A stretch of DNA of 64,000 bases from Microbacterium dextranolyticum (GCF_016907295.1 NZ_JAFBBR010000001.1:2542001-2606000), one strand, 5' to 3'. Positions 9,500-19,418 are shown, counted from the stretch's first letter. Numbers and translations: made by a program. The notes: generated by a model not told the origin, from the sequence alone.

Positions 9500-10957
9500 A
9501 TGTCATCGTCACGCCCGTCCACACAGGCCACCCCCGCAACCGGTCCCGCCGGATCGATCGATCGCTTCTTCGACATCTCGAAGCGCGGGTCCACGATCGG
9601 GACGGAGGTGCGCGGCGGCCTCGTGACCTTCGTCACGATGGCGTACATCGTCATCCTGAACCCGATCATCCTGTCGGGCAAGGCGGACATCGCCGGCAAC
9701 GAGCTGGCCTTCTCCGCCGTCGGCGCAGCGACCGCGCTCACCGCCGGCGTCATGACGATCCTCTTCGGCCTCGTCACCCGCCTGCCCTTCGCGTTCGCCG
9801 CGGGCCTCGGCATCAACGCGTTCCTCGCGTTCAGCGTCATCCACGAGGTCACCTGGCCCGAGGCCATGGCGCTCGTCATGATCAACGGCGTCATCATCGT
9901 GCTGCTGGCCGCGACCGGTCTGCGCAAGATGATCTTCGATGCGGTCCCGGTGCAGCTGAAGCTCGCGATCACCGTCGCGATCGGCCTGTTCATCGCCTTC
10001 ATCGGTTTCGTCAACTCGGGCTTCGTCACCGCGACGGGATCCAACTCCCCGCCCGTGGGACTCGGCATCGGCGGATCGGTCGCCTCGATCCCGACGCTCA
10101 TGTTCGTGCTGACCCTCCTCGCGACGGGTGTCCTGGTGGCGCGCAAGGTCAAGGGCGGCATGCTCATCGGCCTCGTCGGCGGAACGGTCGTCTCGGTCAT
10201 CGTCGAGGCCATCTGGCACCTCGGTTCGGCCACCGATCACCCGGGCGGCTGGGGCCTCACCATCCCGGCACTCTCGGGATCGCCCGTCAGCATCCCGGAC
10301 CTCAGCCTGCTGGGCGCAGTGGACTTCGGGTTCGACGTCGGCAAGGTCGGCATCGTCGCCCTGATCATGCTCGTCTTCACCCTCGTCTTCTCGAACTTCT
10401 TCGATGCCATGGGCACGATGACCGGTCTCGCCAAAGAGGCCGAGCTCGCCGATGCGAAGGGCGACTTCCCGCGGATCAAGTCCGCGCTCGTGGTCGAGGG
10501 TGTCGGCGCGATCGTGGGAGGCTCGACCTCGTCCTCGTCGGCCACCGTGTTCATCGAGTCCGGCGCCGGCATCGGCGAGGGTGCGCGCACGGGGCTCGCG
10601 AACGTCGTGACGGGCCTCGTGTTCCTGCTCGCGATGTTCTTCACCCCGCTCACCTCGATCGTGCCCACCGAGGTCGCCGCCGCGGCGCTCGTGATCGTCG
10701 GCGCCATGATGATGGCCCAGGTCAAGCACATCGACCTCACGGACTTCAGCGTGCTGCTGCCGGTCTTCCTCACGGTGTCGGTCATGCCGATGACCTACTC
10801 GATCGCCAACGGCATCGGCGCGGGCTTCATCAGCTGGGTCGTCGTGCAGGCGTTCTCGGGCACGGCGAAGAAGATCAGCCCGCTTCTGTGGGTCGTCGCC
10901 ATCGGCTTCGTGATCTACTTCGCCCGCGGCCCGATCGAGCAGCTCCTCGGCGGCTGA
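9500..10957 (+). CDS. NCS2/AzgA-type adenine/guanine/hypoxanthine permease
   Basis: A 485-residue permease with about 12-14 membrane segments that imports purine bases by proton symport. Family features are the N-terminal FDISKRGSTIGTEVRGGLVTF-like stretch, AGLGINAFLAFSV in the substrate region, and NFFDAMGTMTGLAKEA before the last third, followed by GGSTSSSSATVFIESGAGI, the AzgA-type binding-site segment. The ATG at 9500 follows TAGGGAGGATTC, and TACCGT at 9478-9483 may be the -10. It is divergent from the purN/purH group, so both sides of the region serve purine supply. A hairpin closes the gene 9 bases after the stop. Confidence 0.93.
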   Translation: MSSSRPSTQATPATGPAGSIDRFFDISKRGSTIGTEVRGGLVTFVTMAYIVILNPIILSGKADIAGNELAFSAVGAATALTAGVMTILFGLVTRLPFAFAAGLGINAFLAFSVIHEVTWPEAMALVMINGVIIVLLAATGLRKMIFDAVPVQLKLAITVAIGLFIAFIGFVNSGFVTATGSNSPPVGLGIGGSVASIPTLMFVLTLLATGVLVARKVKGGMLIGLVGGTVVSVIVEAIWHLGSATDHPGGWGLTIPALSGSPVSIPDLSLLGAVDFGFDVGKVGIVALIMLVFTLVFSNFFDAMGTMTGLAKEAELADAKGDFPRIKSALVVEGVGAIVGGSTSSSSATVFIESGAGIGEGARTGLANVVTGLVFLLAMFFTPLTSIVPTEVAAAALVIVGAMMMAQVKHIDLTDFSVLLPVFLTVSVMPMTYSIANGIGAGFISWVVVQAFSGTAKKISPLLWVVAIGFVIYFARGPIEQLLGG

Positions 10958-10965
10958 TCGTCACC

Positions 10966-10985
10966 GATGGGCAGTTCTGCCCATC
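10966..10985. terminator. 20-bp palindrome after the permease gene: terminator or operator
   Basis: GATGGGCAG and CTGCCCATC form a perfect 9-bp stem with a TT centre, 9 bases after the permease stop. There is no T-run. It also lies about 23 bases upstream of the -10-like TACGAT of the next operon, so it could act as an operator instead. Confidence 0.55.
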
Positions 10986-11007
10986 CCGTCGTCGCCGCCA
11001 CTGTTCG

Positions 11008-11013
11008 TACGAT
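11008..11013 (+). promoter_or_regulatory. -10-like element of the ESX-like cassette
   Basis: TACGAT lies 20 bases before the first ATG of the cassette, which has its own GGAAGGAG ribosome binding site. No good -35 is seen at the expected distance. Confidence 0.4.
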
Positions 11014-11033
11014 GGTGGACGGAAGGAGCAGCC

Positions 11034-12353
11034 ATGACGATCTCCCTGCCTGACAAGGTGGCCCCCATCCCGGGCGACCCCGGCACCATCCGCTCGAAGG
11101 CGGCTCGATTCGCAGCCACCGCCGCGGCGATCACCGAGGCCGTCGGCGGATTGCGCACGGCCATCGCGAACACGAAGCAGCACGAGAGCAAGGCGCTGGA
11201 CGCGCTCGCGGAGAACGCCACGAAGGTCGCCGATCGCCTCGCATCACTGCAGAATCGCTACGACGAAGCGTCGCGTGCACTGGACTCCTTCGCGGGCGAC
11301 CTCGAACACGCACAGCGTGAGGCCCAGACCCTCGTCGACGAGCACGGCGACGCCGAGCAGGCAGCCGCCCGGTACGACCGGCAGATCGACCACTACCGCG
11401 ACGAGCGGGCGCGGGCGACCGATCCCGTCGAGGCAGCCGACCTCAACCGGCACCTGCTCGCACTCGCGAACCGTCGAGACGGCCAGACCGGCCAGGCGGC
11501 CGCCGCGCAGGCGCGATTCGCGCGCATCGTCGAGCAGCTGCGTCAGTCCGGGTCGGCGGCGGCCCACAAGATGCGCGACGCGGCCGGGGGCGATGGCTTC
11601 AACGACAGCCTGTGGGACGACTTCTCGGGGTGGGTGGCCGAGCACGCCGACATCCTGAAGGCGATCCACGACGTTCTGAAGAACATCACTCTGGCGCTGT
11701 CGGTGCTGAGCTTCTTCTTCCCCGTGCTCGCACCGTTCGCCCTGGTCGCCGGGGCGCTGACCGCGGGGCTCGGGCTCGTGCTGGCCGCGACCGGCCAGAT
11801 GTCCTGGATCGAGTTCGGCCTGGACGTGCTCTCGGTCGCGACGCTCGGAGTGGGGGCGGCCGCGTCCCGCACCATCGGCGGCGTGATGACGGCTCTCAAG
11901 GGCACGCGTGTCGCGCGGATGGCCGCCCAGGGTTCGGCGAACCCCCTCCGTGCCGTGACCGGCAGCTTCAACGGCGTTCTGAAGGGGCGCGTGACGGTGA
12001 AGTTCGGCCCGATCCCGATCAAGAACGCACCCCGGTGGCTCGAGGCATACAAGGCGAAGGGCTTCACGAATGCGCACTTCCTGCGCGTCGCCGAATCCGC
12101 CAAGGCCGGCGCAGGCGGCCCGTTGGATGACATCCTGCTCAACATCGGCAAGCAGGAGATGGCGAAGCTGCGACTGGCAGGCATGGTGAACCTCGTCGCC
12201 GGGCAGACCGACAAGTTCTTCTCGACGTACGCGCCCGCGGCGATGAACGCACTGCCCGACACGGTCACCGATCTCGTGCCCGAAGGGATCCGCGACGTCG
12301 TGTCGAACGGTGAGGCGCTCCACGACGCGGCGACCTGGAGGATCGGATCGTGA
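11034..12353 (+). CDS. Putative type VII (ESX/WXG100-like) secretion substrate with hydrophobic core
   Basis: A 439-residue protein in three parts. Residues 10-50 (PIPGDPGTIRSKAARFAATA) match the start of actinobacterial T7SS signal domains, followed by a long charged helical coiled-coil-like region to about residue 180. Residues 216-285 form two hydrophobic hairpins (LSVLSFFFPVLAPFALVAGA and the LATG/VATLG region), a common layout in polymorphic T7SS proteins. The C-terminal 150 residues resemble nothing recognised; no nuclease or ADP-ribosylation motif is visible. It heads a tightly packed operon: its stop overlaps the next GTG start by 4 bases. The ESX link is an inference from layout and from the last gene of the operon. 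Confidence 0.6.
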   Translation: MTISLPDKVAPIPGDPGTIRSKAARFAATAAAITEAVGGLRTAIANTKQHESKALDALAENATKVADRLASLQNRYDEASRALDSFAGDLEHAQREAQTLVDEHGDAEQAAARYDRQIDHYRDERARATDPVEAADLNRHLLALANRRDGQTGQAAAAQARFARIVEQLRQSGSAAAHKMRDAAGGDGFNDSLWDDFSGWVAEHADILKAIHDVLKNITLALSVLSFFFPVLAPFALVAGALTAGLGLVLAATGQMSWIEFGLDVLSVATLGVGAAASRTIGGVMTALKGTRVARMAAQGSANPLRAVTGSFNGVLKGRVTVKFGPIPIKNAPRWLEAYKAKGFTNAHFLRVAESAKAGAGGPLDDILLNIGKQEMAKLRLAGMVNLVAGQTDKFFSTYAPAAMNALPDTVTDLVPEGIRDVVSNGEALHDAATWRIGS

Positions 12354-12919
12354 CGGAACGGGCATCTGCACACCCGACGAAACGCAGCCCCGCGAAGCGC
12401 CGTGCCACAAAACGCAGCCCCGCGAAACGCCGCCGGCTCGTCTTCCTGGACCAGTGGCCGGCGTATCTGGGATGGACGTTCCTGGTCTGGGCCGCGTCGA
12501 CCGTGCTGTTCGGCATCGTTCCGTTCATCGTCGTGGCGCTGATCGGTCTCATCCAGGGCACCGTCCCCGCGTCGGACGCGGGCGGCATCTACGGCACGGG
12601 TGCGGGCTACCCGCTGTTCGTCCCGCCGTTCTGGCTGCTCTGGGTTCCGGCCGTGCTCGGGCTGGTGCTCTCGATCGCGACGATCCCGCTGCGGCCCAAG
12701 CTCGACTCGTTCCTGCTGAGCGCCCGCGGCGACCTCGCGGCCTTCGCCTTCGTCGGCTTCGTGCAGACCGTCGCCGCCGCCGGAGCTTTCGGGGGGCCTC
12801 AGGCGCTCACGCTCTTCTGGTGCAGCCTGGTGTGGCTCGTCGCCGTCGCGCTGTTCACCCTCCGGGGGGCCGTCGACTATGTCGCCGAGGCCTGGCGGTT
12901 GTGGGGTCCGAAGCGATGA
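12350..12919 (+). CDS. Small membrane protein with duplicated lysine/arginine-rich N-terminus
   Basis: 189 residues with a GTG start overlapping the previous stop (GTGA). The N-terminal 30 residues contain the motif TKRSPAKRR twice, coded by a nearly perfect 31-bp direct repeat. Four hydrophobic segments follow (about residues 40-70, 90-115, 125-145 and 150-175), so the charged tail probably faces the cytoplasm. No family is recognised. In this cassette it could be a membrane partner or an immunity protein for the large ESX-like protein, but there is no direct evidence for either role. Confidence 0.65.
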   Translation: MTERASAHPTKRSPAKRRATKRSPAKRRRLVFLDQWPAYLGWTFLVWAASTVLFGIVPFIVVALIGLIQGTVPASDAGGIYGTGAGYPLFVPPFWLLWVPAVLGLVLSIATIPLRPKLDSFLLSARGDLAAFAFVGFVQTVAAAGAFGGPQALTLFWCSLVWLVAVALFTLRGAVDYVAEAWRLWGPKR

Positions 12920-13518
12920 GCACGACAGTCGTCCCCGAGCTGCCGCGGCTGATCCTGCCTCCGGGCTGGACCCTCGTTCCGGTCGGGCCGGACAACAGCG
13001 CTGCCGCCGCCGAGGTGCTCGCTCCACTGCGCGCTGCAGGGCCCCGGGACAGCGTCGTGCCGTTCGTGCGCGAGCTGGAACGCACGCTGACCCCGCTGCT
13101 GGATGAGGCCCATGGCGCCGGATCGTTCGCGGTGGCCCTTCCTCTCGGCATCCCGTGGGAGGTCCCGGTGTCGACCTCCATCGCGCTCAGCGCCCTCACT
13201 CCTGACGTCGGAGTCGCGACGCTGCCCACGGGACCCGAGCAGATCGACACGGACGCCGGGGCAGCCCGCCGTCGGGTGGTCTCGGTTCCCGTGCCAGAGG
13301 GTGCATCGGCCGAAGAACTCGTCCTGCTGCGAACGATCGAGTACACCTGGGTGCGCGGCGACGCCTACATCGTCGCGTTCTCGTCGATCAGCGGGCTGGC
13401 CGACCCCGACTACGCACCGATCACGGATGCGCTGACGCTCCTCATCACGACGATGCTGGATGCCCTCACCTGGCCGGATCCCGAAGGACCGGCCGTTCCT
13501 CCGGGAGTGGACCGATGA
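12916..13518 (+). CDS. Hypothetical protein of the ESX-like cassette
   Basis: A 200-residue soluble protein without signal peptide or membrane segment. It starts with ATG inside the preceding stop (ATGA) and ends inside the next start in the same way. It opens with LPRLILPPGWTLVPV and alternates hydrophobic beta-like stretches with helices. This vaguely recalls the LpqN/DcrB-like fold of actinobacterial proteins near secretion loci, but no diagnostic motif supports that. The four-base overlaps on both sides show that it is made stoichiometrically with its neighbours. Confidence 0.6.
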   Translation: MSTTVVPELPRLILPPGWTLVPVGPDNSAAAAEVLAPLRAAGPRDSVVPFVRELERTLTPLLDEAHGAGSFAVALPLGIPWEVPVSTSIALSALTPDVGVATLPTGPEQIDTDAGAARRRVVSVPVPEGASAEELVLLRTIEYTWVRGDAYIVAFSSISGLADPDYAPITDALTLLITTMLDALTWPDPEGPAVPPGVDR

Positions 13519-14066
13519 GCCTGCACGTCGATTTCGACCGCGATCTGTGGGTGTACGTGCCCGCCGAGTGGCCGTGGGAGCAGTTCCGGGGGGTCGAGGA
13601 ATGGAGCACCGCGCTGGTGAACGCCCTCGGCGAGGCAAACGGATACGACGCCTCGATGCGGGAATGGCTCGACGCGACCCTGCAGGGCATGTCGCGCGGT
13701 GCGGATACCGACGAGCACCGCTTCGCGTACCTGGCACGTCCGCACGAGGTGCTCGGCCTGGCGAGCATCTACGAGCAGCCCGTGCACGCCGACCTCTCCC
13801 CCGAGCAGCTGGCCGGGGCCGACGACCCCCGGGCGACACGACCGGTCGCGGCGGCGCCGTTCGAGGGCGGACGACTCGGTCGGGGCCTCAGTGCCGTTCG
13901 GCATCTCGCCGACGAGAACGGCATCATCACCGCGGTCGCGCAGTGGGTGTGGCGTCTCGACGACCGGGATGTGCTGATGGTCGTCGGAGACGACGATCTC
14001 GCGCGCTTCGAACTGCTCCGAGACGATTACGACGCCTTGGCCCGCTCGATCGGCACGGCGGACTGA
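13515..14066 (+). CDS. Hypothetical protein of the ESX-like cassette
   Basis: A 183-residue soluble acidic protein whose ATG overlaps the previous stop by 4 bases. It is rich in tryptophan near the N-terminus (DLWVYVPAEWPWEQF) and contains predicted beta strands toward the C-terminus (IITAVAQWVWRLDDRDVLMVV). No signal peptide, membrane segment or catalytic motif is visible, and the family is not recognised. It sits between another unknown protein and the small ESX-like protein, so a chaperone or immunity role is possible but unproven. Confidence 0.6.
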   Translation: MSLHVDFDRDLWVYVPAEWPWEQFRGVEEWSTALVNALGEANGYDASMREWLDATLQGMSRGADTDEHRFAYLARPHEVLGLASIYEQPVHADLSPEQLAGADDPRATRPVAAAPFEGGRLGRGLSAVRHLADENGIITAVAQWVWRLDDRDVLMVVGDDDLARFELLRDDYDALARSIGTAD

Positions 14067-14119
14067 CGAACTGAGAGAGGGCCCGCGCCGTCGGCACGGC
14101 CCCGGAGGATGGAGACGAC

Positions 14120-14467
14120 ATGGCCGGACGGCTGAAGGCAGACCTCGACGAGGTCGCGATGGTGTCGACGAATCTGCAGTCGATCGTGCAGCGGCTCGAG
14201 TCGGCGGCATCCGACTCGAGCGCGCTGGCCGGCGCGATTCCGGTCGAGGCGCTCGCATCGGCGAGCACGGACTTCGCGAACAAATGGGACGATCGGCGCA
14301 AAGAGCTCATCGAGCAGGTGAGTTCACTGCAGAAGGAGGCGGCCGCGTTCGTGCAGGCCTTCGCCGACGTGGACTCGCAACTCGCCGACGCCCTCACCCG
14401 GCCGCCGCAGACCACCCCGGCATCTCCCGCCTCCGGGGGCGGCCACGGTCATCCCACCGCGTACTGA
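14120..14467 (+). CDS. Small WXG100/ESAT-6-like protein
   Basis: 115 residues, the size of ESX substrates. Two amphipathic helices are predicted (about residues 5-45 and 52-92) with a turn at ASTDFANKWDDRR, where the tryptophan sits in the position of the WXG motif but is followed by Asp-Asp instead of X-Gly. The tail is proline/glycine/histidine-rich and disordered. ATG follows GGATGGAGACGAC, 53 bases after the previous gene. The size and helix-turn-helix plan suggest a T7SS partner of the first gene in the operon; the missing Gly makes the family call tentative. Confidence 0.6.
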   Translation: MAGRLKADLDEVAMVSTNLQSIVQRLESAASDSSALAGAIPVEALASASTDFANKWDDRRKELIEQVSSLQKEAAAFVQAFADVDSQLADALTRPPQTTPASPASGGGHGHPTAY

Positions 14468-14584
14468 CGCCCTCCGCGGGCGCCGCAGAATGTCGCGAGC
14501 TCCGCATCCGTTCCGGTGATCGGGTGCGGAGTTCGTCGCATCCTGCGGATTCTGTGCGGGCGTGAGCACAGCGTGAGCGCGCAG

Positions 14585-14618
14585 GAAGGGGGTGGATGCC
14601 GCGGCATCCACCCCCTTC
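14585..14618. terminator. Bidirectional hairpin terminator between the ESX-like cassette and sucD
   Basis: A perfect 16-bp stem, GAAGGGGGTGGATGCC with its complement, separated by GC only. It lies between two convergent genes, 118 bases after the cassette and 15 bases after the sucD stop. Confidence 0.8.
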
Positions 14619-14632
14619 GTCGTGCAGACGCG

Positions 14633-15562
<930 letters not shown>

Positions 15563-16729
15563 TCAGGCGTTCGCCAGCTCGGCGGCCTTGTCGGCGCCCT
15601 CGTCCATGCCGGCAGCGAGGGTCACGAGGGGGTTGTTCGCCGCGGCGAGAATCGCACGCCCATCTTCGACCTGGTTGCCGTCGAGGCGGACGACGAGGGG
15701 CTTGGTCGCGGTGTCGCCGAGGATCTCGAGGGCCTTCACGATGCCCTCCGCGACGGCGACGCACGAGGTGATGCCGCCGAAGACGTTGACGAACACCGAC
15801 TTCACCTGCTCGTCGCCGAGGATGACGTCGAGCCCCGCGGCCATGACGGTCGCCGAGGCGCCGCCGCCGATGTCGAGGAAGTTGGCCGGCTTCACGCCGC
15901 CGTGGTTCTCACCCGCGTAAGCGACGACGTCGAGGGTCGACATGACCAGGCCCGCGCCGTTGCCGATGATGCCGACCTGGCCGTCGAGCTTGACGTAGTT
16001 CAGGCCGGATGCCTTCGCCTTCGCCTCGAGCGGGTCGGCGGCGTCCTTGTCCTCGAGCTCCTCGTGCTCGGGGTGACGCACCTCGGAGGCGTTGTCGTCG
16101 AGGGACACCTTGCCGTCCAGGGCGATGATGTTGCCCGCGGCATCCTGGATCAGCGGGTTCACCTCGACGAGGGTGGCGCCCTCGCCGGTGTAGACGTTGT
16201 AGAGCTTCACGAAGACGTCGGCGACCTTGGGCGCCAGCTCGTCGTCGAAGCCGCCGGCCTTGGCGATCTCGAGGGCCTTCTCGGCGTCGATGCCCTGCAG
16301 CGGGTCGACCTCGATCTTGGCGAGCGCCTCGGGCTTCTCGACCGCGAGCTGCTCGATCTCCATGCCGCCCTCGACGCTCGCGAGCGACAGGTACGAACGG
16401 TTGGCGCGGTCGAGCAGCACCGAGAAGTAGAACTCCTTCTCGATCTGTGCGCCCGCAGCGATCATGACGCGCTTGACGACGTGGCCCTTGATGTCGAGGC
16501 CGAGGATGGCCTTCGCCGCCTCGTATGCGTCGTCGGGGGTCTTGGCGACCTTGACGCCGCCGGCCTTGCCGCGGCCTCCGGTCTTGACCTGAGCCTTGAC
16601 GACCACGACGCCGCCGAGCTTCTCGGCGGCCGCCTTCGCCTCCTCAGGGGTGTCGGCGATGATGCCGGGGAGCACCGGCACCTCGTACTTTTCGAACAGG
16701 TCTCGAGCCTGGTACTCGTAAAGATCCAC
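15563..16729 (-). CDS. sucC: Succinyl-CoA synthetase beta subunit (ADP-forming type)
   Basis: A 388-residue SucC with the ATP-grasp fold, beginning [20 protein letters not shown]. The glycine-rich nucleotide loop [11 protein letters not shown], the magnesium-binding segment VEVNPLI and the CoA-ligase motif [15 protein letters not shown] are all present. The start is GTG with AAGGA upstream; the frame stays open for 79 more codons, but those residues are a non-homologous arginine-rich run. It is the first gene of the sucCD operon and is divergent from a TetR-family regulator gene. Confidence 0.97.
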   Translation of the reverse strand: MDLYEYQARDLFEKYEVPVLPGIIADTPEEAKAAAEKLGGVVVVKAQVKTGGRGKAGGVKVAKTPDDAYEAAKAILGLDIKGHVVKRVMIAAGAQIEKEFYFSVLLDRANRSYLSLASVEGGMEIEQLAVEKPEALAKIEVDPLQGIDAEKALEIAKAGGFDDELAPKVADVFVKLYNVYTGEGATLVEVNPLIQDAAGNIIALDGKVSLDDNASEVRHPEHEELEDKDAADPLEAKAKASGLNYVKLDGQVGIIGNGAGLVMSTLDVVAYAGENHGGVKPANFLDIGGGASATVMAAGLDVILGDEQVKSVFVNVFGGITSCVAVAEGIVKALEILGDTATKPLVVRLDGNQVEDGRAILAAANNPLVTLAAGMDEGADKAAELANA

Positions 16730-16793
16730 GTGCAATCCTTCGCTGGGCGACTGTGGGTGTTCGGGGTGTCCCGGGGCCGTGCAGGCCGAAGAA

Positions 16794-16809
16794 ATCTCGA
16801 TGTCGAGAT
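16794..16809. promoter_or_regulatory. 16-bp palindrome between sucC and the TetR gene
   Basis: ATCTCGA and TCGAGAT are perfect arms around a TG centre. The site lies 65 bases upstream of sucC and 126 bases upstream of the TetR-family gene. Size and symmetry suit a dimeric regulator, but which protein binds is unknown. Confidence 0.4.
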
Positions 16810-16921
16810 ATCGACCGGTCACCCAGCCTAATACGTGCTCCTGAATGCCTCGGACCGCCGAGACACCCCTCCGGCGGCGCCTGCCGGAGGGTGCTCGAGG
16901 GCGTCGGAAGCGGCGGCGCGT

Positions 16922-16927
16922 TAGGCT
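16922..16927 (+). promoter_or_regulatory. Leaderless -10 element of the TetR gene
   Basis: TAGGCT ends 7 bases before the ATG at 16935. No ribosome binding site is present, so a leaderless message is likely. Confidence 0.55.
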
Positions 16928-16934
16928 CGCGAGC

Positions 16935-17612
16935 ATGACCGATGTGGCACCCACCTCCGCGCGCAACGCCGTCGTCGCCGCGGCACTCGACCTCTTCGCC
17001 GCCCAGGGGTTCGAAGCGACCTCCGTCGAGCAGATCGCTCAGGCGGCGGGGGTGTCGCGGTCCACTTTCTTCCGGCAGTTCGGCGGCAAGGACGACGTCG
17101 TCTTCAGCGATCACGATGTGCTGCTCGCGGAGCTGCGGGGCTTTCTCGACCGTGCGGGGCGCGACCCGCACGAGAACCCGTGGGCGGCCGCGTGCGCGGC
17201 ATCCGTCGAGGTGTTCCGGCACTTCGCCGCGGAGCCCGAGCTCGCGCGACGGCGCTATGCGGTCGTGCGGCAGGTGCCGGCGCTGCGCGAGCGCGAGATC
17301 GTCACGGTGTTCCAGTACGAGCGCCTGTTCGACGAGTATCTGCGCGGGGCCCTTCCCGGACTCGACCCGATCGACGCGGTGGCCTTCGCCGCCGCGGTCA
17401 CGGCGGTGCACAACCACGTGCTGAGGCGGCTGATCCGCGGCACCGAGGACGTCCCGGAACAGGTGCTGTGGGATGCCTACGACCGGCTGCTGCACCGCTT
17501 CGGAGTGCATCCCGACGGCGAGCAGGACCGCGCCGACGATGTCGTCATCGCCTCTTTCCCCCGGCGGATGCCGGCGGCCGAGGTCGCCCGCCGCCTGCGC
17601 GACGCGCTCTGA
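16935..17612 (+). CDS. TetR/AcrR-family transcriptional regulator
   Basis: 225 residues. The N-terminal helix-turn-helix is typical of Tet[29 protein letters not shown], then [17 protein letters not shown]. The C-terminal ligand-binding domain has no recognised ligand family. The start ATG is leaderless; upstream in-frame codons encode an arginine-rich run and are rejected. It is convergent with the acyl-CoA dehydrogenase gene, whose upstream region holds two direct repeats that could be its operator. Control of fatty acid or related acyl-CoA metabolism is therefore a plausible but unproven role. Confidence 0.88.
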   Translation: MTDVAPTSARNAVVAAALDLFAAQGFEATSVEQIAQAAGVSRSTFFRQFGGKDDVVFSDHDVLLAELRGFLDRAGRDPHENPWAAACAASVEVFRHFAAEPELARRRYAVVRQVPALREREIVTVFQYERLFDEYLRGALPGLDPIDAVAFAAAVTAVHNHVLRRLIRGTEDVPEQVLWDAYDRLLHRFGVHPDGEQDRADDVVIASFPRRMPAAEVARRLRDAL

Positions 17613-17672
17613 CCCGACGCGACCCGCGCCGAGCGCACCGCCCTCTGAGCGGCCCGTGCGGATGCCGCGGCC

Positions 17673-19418
17673 TCAGGCGATCTCGCCTGCGGCCACCGTC
17701 TCGGCGAGCGCATGCACCCGCGGCAGGTGGTGCGCGCCGTAGAAATCCGCGGCCCGCAGCCGGGCGGCGTCGTCGGCGTGCGGCTGTTCGTGCCCGCTCA
17801 CGGCGACGACGGCGAGCGCATGCATCCACGCGCCCGACAGCACGCCGAGAAGCAACAGATACGGCACGCTGACGGCGTGCGCGTCGCGGGGCGACGACGC
17901 GAACCCGAGGATGTCGGAGGTGGCGCGCCGCGCGGCGGCGACACCCCGCTCGAGACGGTCCGCGGCGCGGGCCGCGACCGCGGAGGCATCCGGCGTCGCG
18001 GCATCCGCCGACCGCAGGCGCGCGACGGTCTCGTCGATCTGCGCGAACAGGGCCTCGGCGGTCGCCCCGTCGCCGCGGATGACTTTGCGCCCGATGAGGT
18101 CGTTGGACTGGATCGCGGTCGTGCCCTCGTAGATCGGCATGATCCGCGCGTCGCGGTAGTGCTGTGCGGCTCCCGTCTCTTCGATGAAGCCCGAGCCGCC
18201 GTGCACCTGGATGCCCTCGCTCGTGAGGGCGACGGCCTCTTCCGTCGCCCATCCCTTGAGGATCGGCACGAAGAGCTCCGCGAGGGCGAGGACCTGCGCG
18301 TCGCCGGTCGCCTCGGCACGGTCGAACAGGTCGGCGACGTACACACCCAGTGCACGCATGGCGTAGACGTCGGTCGACATCGACAGCAGCAGGCGCCGCA
18401 CATCGGGGTGCTCGGCGATGGGCGCGGCGCCCTCTCGCCCGAGTACTCGGCCCTGCATGCGGCCTGCGGCATATGCGCTCGCCTGCTGCAGAGCGCGGTC
18501 GGCGATTCCGGTCGCCTGGAAGCCCATCGCGATGCGGGCCGAGTTCATCATCACGAACATGCCGGCCAGTCCTCCGCCGATCTCGCCGGCCAGATATCCG
18601 ACCGCGTCCTCGTACGACAGGACGCAGGTGGGCGAGCCGTGGATGCCGAGCTTGTGCTCGAGGGCGACGGTCTCGACCGCGTTGCGGGCGCCGGGCGCAC
18701 CGTCGGCGTTCACGAGGAATTTCGGCACGACGAACAGCGACAGCCCGGCGGCCCCCGCCGGGGCGTCGGGCGTGCGGGCGAGCACGAGGTGCACGATGTT
18801 CTCGGCCGCCTCGTGGTCACCCCAGGTGATGAAGATCTTCTGTCCGCGCAGCGCCCACGAGCCGTCGTCGCGCGGCGTGGCGATCGTCCGGATCGCGCCG
18901 AGGTCGGTGCCGGCGGCGGGCTCTGTGAGGTTCATCGTCCCGGTCCACTCCCCCGAGACGAGCTTGGAGAGATAGGTCTCACGCACGTCGTCGGATGCCA
19001 CGGCATCCAGTGCGTGGATCTGCCCCGCCGTCAGCAGCCCGCACAGGGCGAAGGCCGCGTTGGAGGCGTTCCAGATCTCGCCGAGCCCGGCGCGGATCGC
19101 ACCGGGCAGTCCGTCACCGCCCGCGCTGACCGGTGCTTCGGCGGTGATCCATCCGGCCTCGGCGAAAGCGCGGTAGGCGTCGACGAATCCTTCGGGCAGC
19201 TGCACGCGTCCGTCGACGAGTCTCGCGCCCTCGCGATCGCCGACAGCCTCGAGCGGCGCGAGGACGGATGCCGCGAAGTCTCCCGCACCCTCGATGACGT
19301 CGACGGCATCGTCGGCGGTGAGCTCGCCACCGGTCGCCCGGGCGATGATGTCGAGACCGAACGCCTCACCGTAGAGGAAGGCGTAATCGGACGTGGGCGC
19401 CTGGTACTCGGCGGACAT
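17673..19418 (-). CDS. Acyl-CoA dehydrogenase with C-terminal extension
   Basis: A 581-residue FAD-dependent acyl-CoA dehydrogenase, longer than the 380-residue core. It has N-terminal and C-terminal added helices, as in the DmdC/AidB-like branch. The middle domain has the usual MNLTEPAAGTDLGAIRT flavin segment. The glutamate in YEGTTAIQSNDLIGRK is the expected catalytic base, and QVHGGSGFIEE is the typical C-terminal-domain motif. The start ATG follows AGAGGAGCCCCC. It is convergent with a TetR regulator and divergent from a DNA ligase gene. The natural acyl substrate cannot be deduced. Confidence 0.94.
   Translation of the reverse strand: MSAEYQAPTSDYAFLYGEAFGLDIIARATGGELTADDAVDVIEGAGDFAASVLAPLEAVGDREGARLVDGRVQLPEGFVDAYRAFAEAGWITAEAPVSAGGDGLPGAIRAGLGEIWNASNAAFALCGLLTAGQIHALDAVASDDVRETYLSKLVSGEWTGTMNLTEPAAGTDLGAIRTIATPRDDGSWALRGQKIFITWGDHEAAENIVHLVLARTPDAPAGAAGLSLFVVPKFLVNADGAPGARNAVETVALEHKLGIHGSPTCVLSYEDAVGYLAGEIGGGLAGMFVMMNSARIAMGFQATGIADRALQQASAYAAGRMQGRVLGREGAAPIAEHPDVRRLLLSMSTDVYAMRALGVYVADLFDRAEATGDAQVLALAELFVPILKGWATEEAVALTSEGIQVHGGSGFIEETGAAQHYRDARIMPIYEGTTAIQSNDLIGRKVIRGDGATAEALFAQIDETVARLRSADAATPDASAVAARAADRLERGVAAARRATSDILGFASSPRDAHAVSVPYLLLLGVLSGAWMHALAVVAVSGHEQPHADDAARLRAADFYGAHHLPRVHALAETVAAGEIA

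Noticed and set aside
11034..12353. Nuclease or ADP-ribosyltransferase toxin domain at the C-terminus of the ESX-like protein
   Set aside because: No catalytic motif of known toxin families could be seen, so no toxin activity is claimed.
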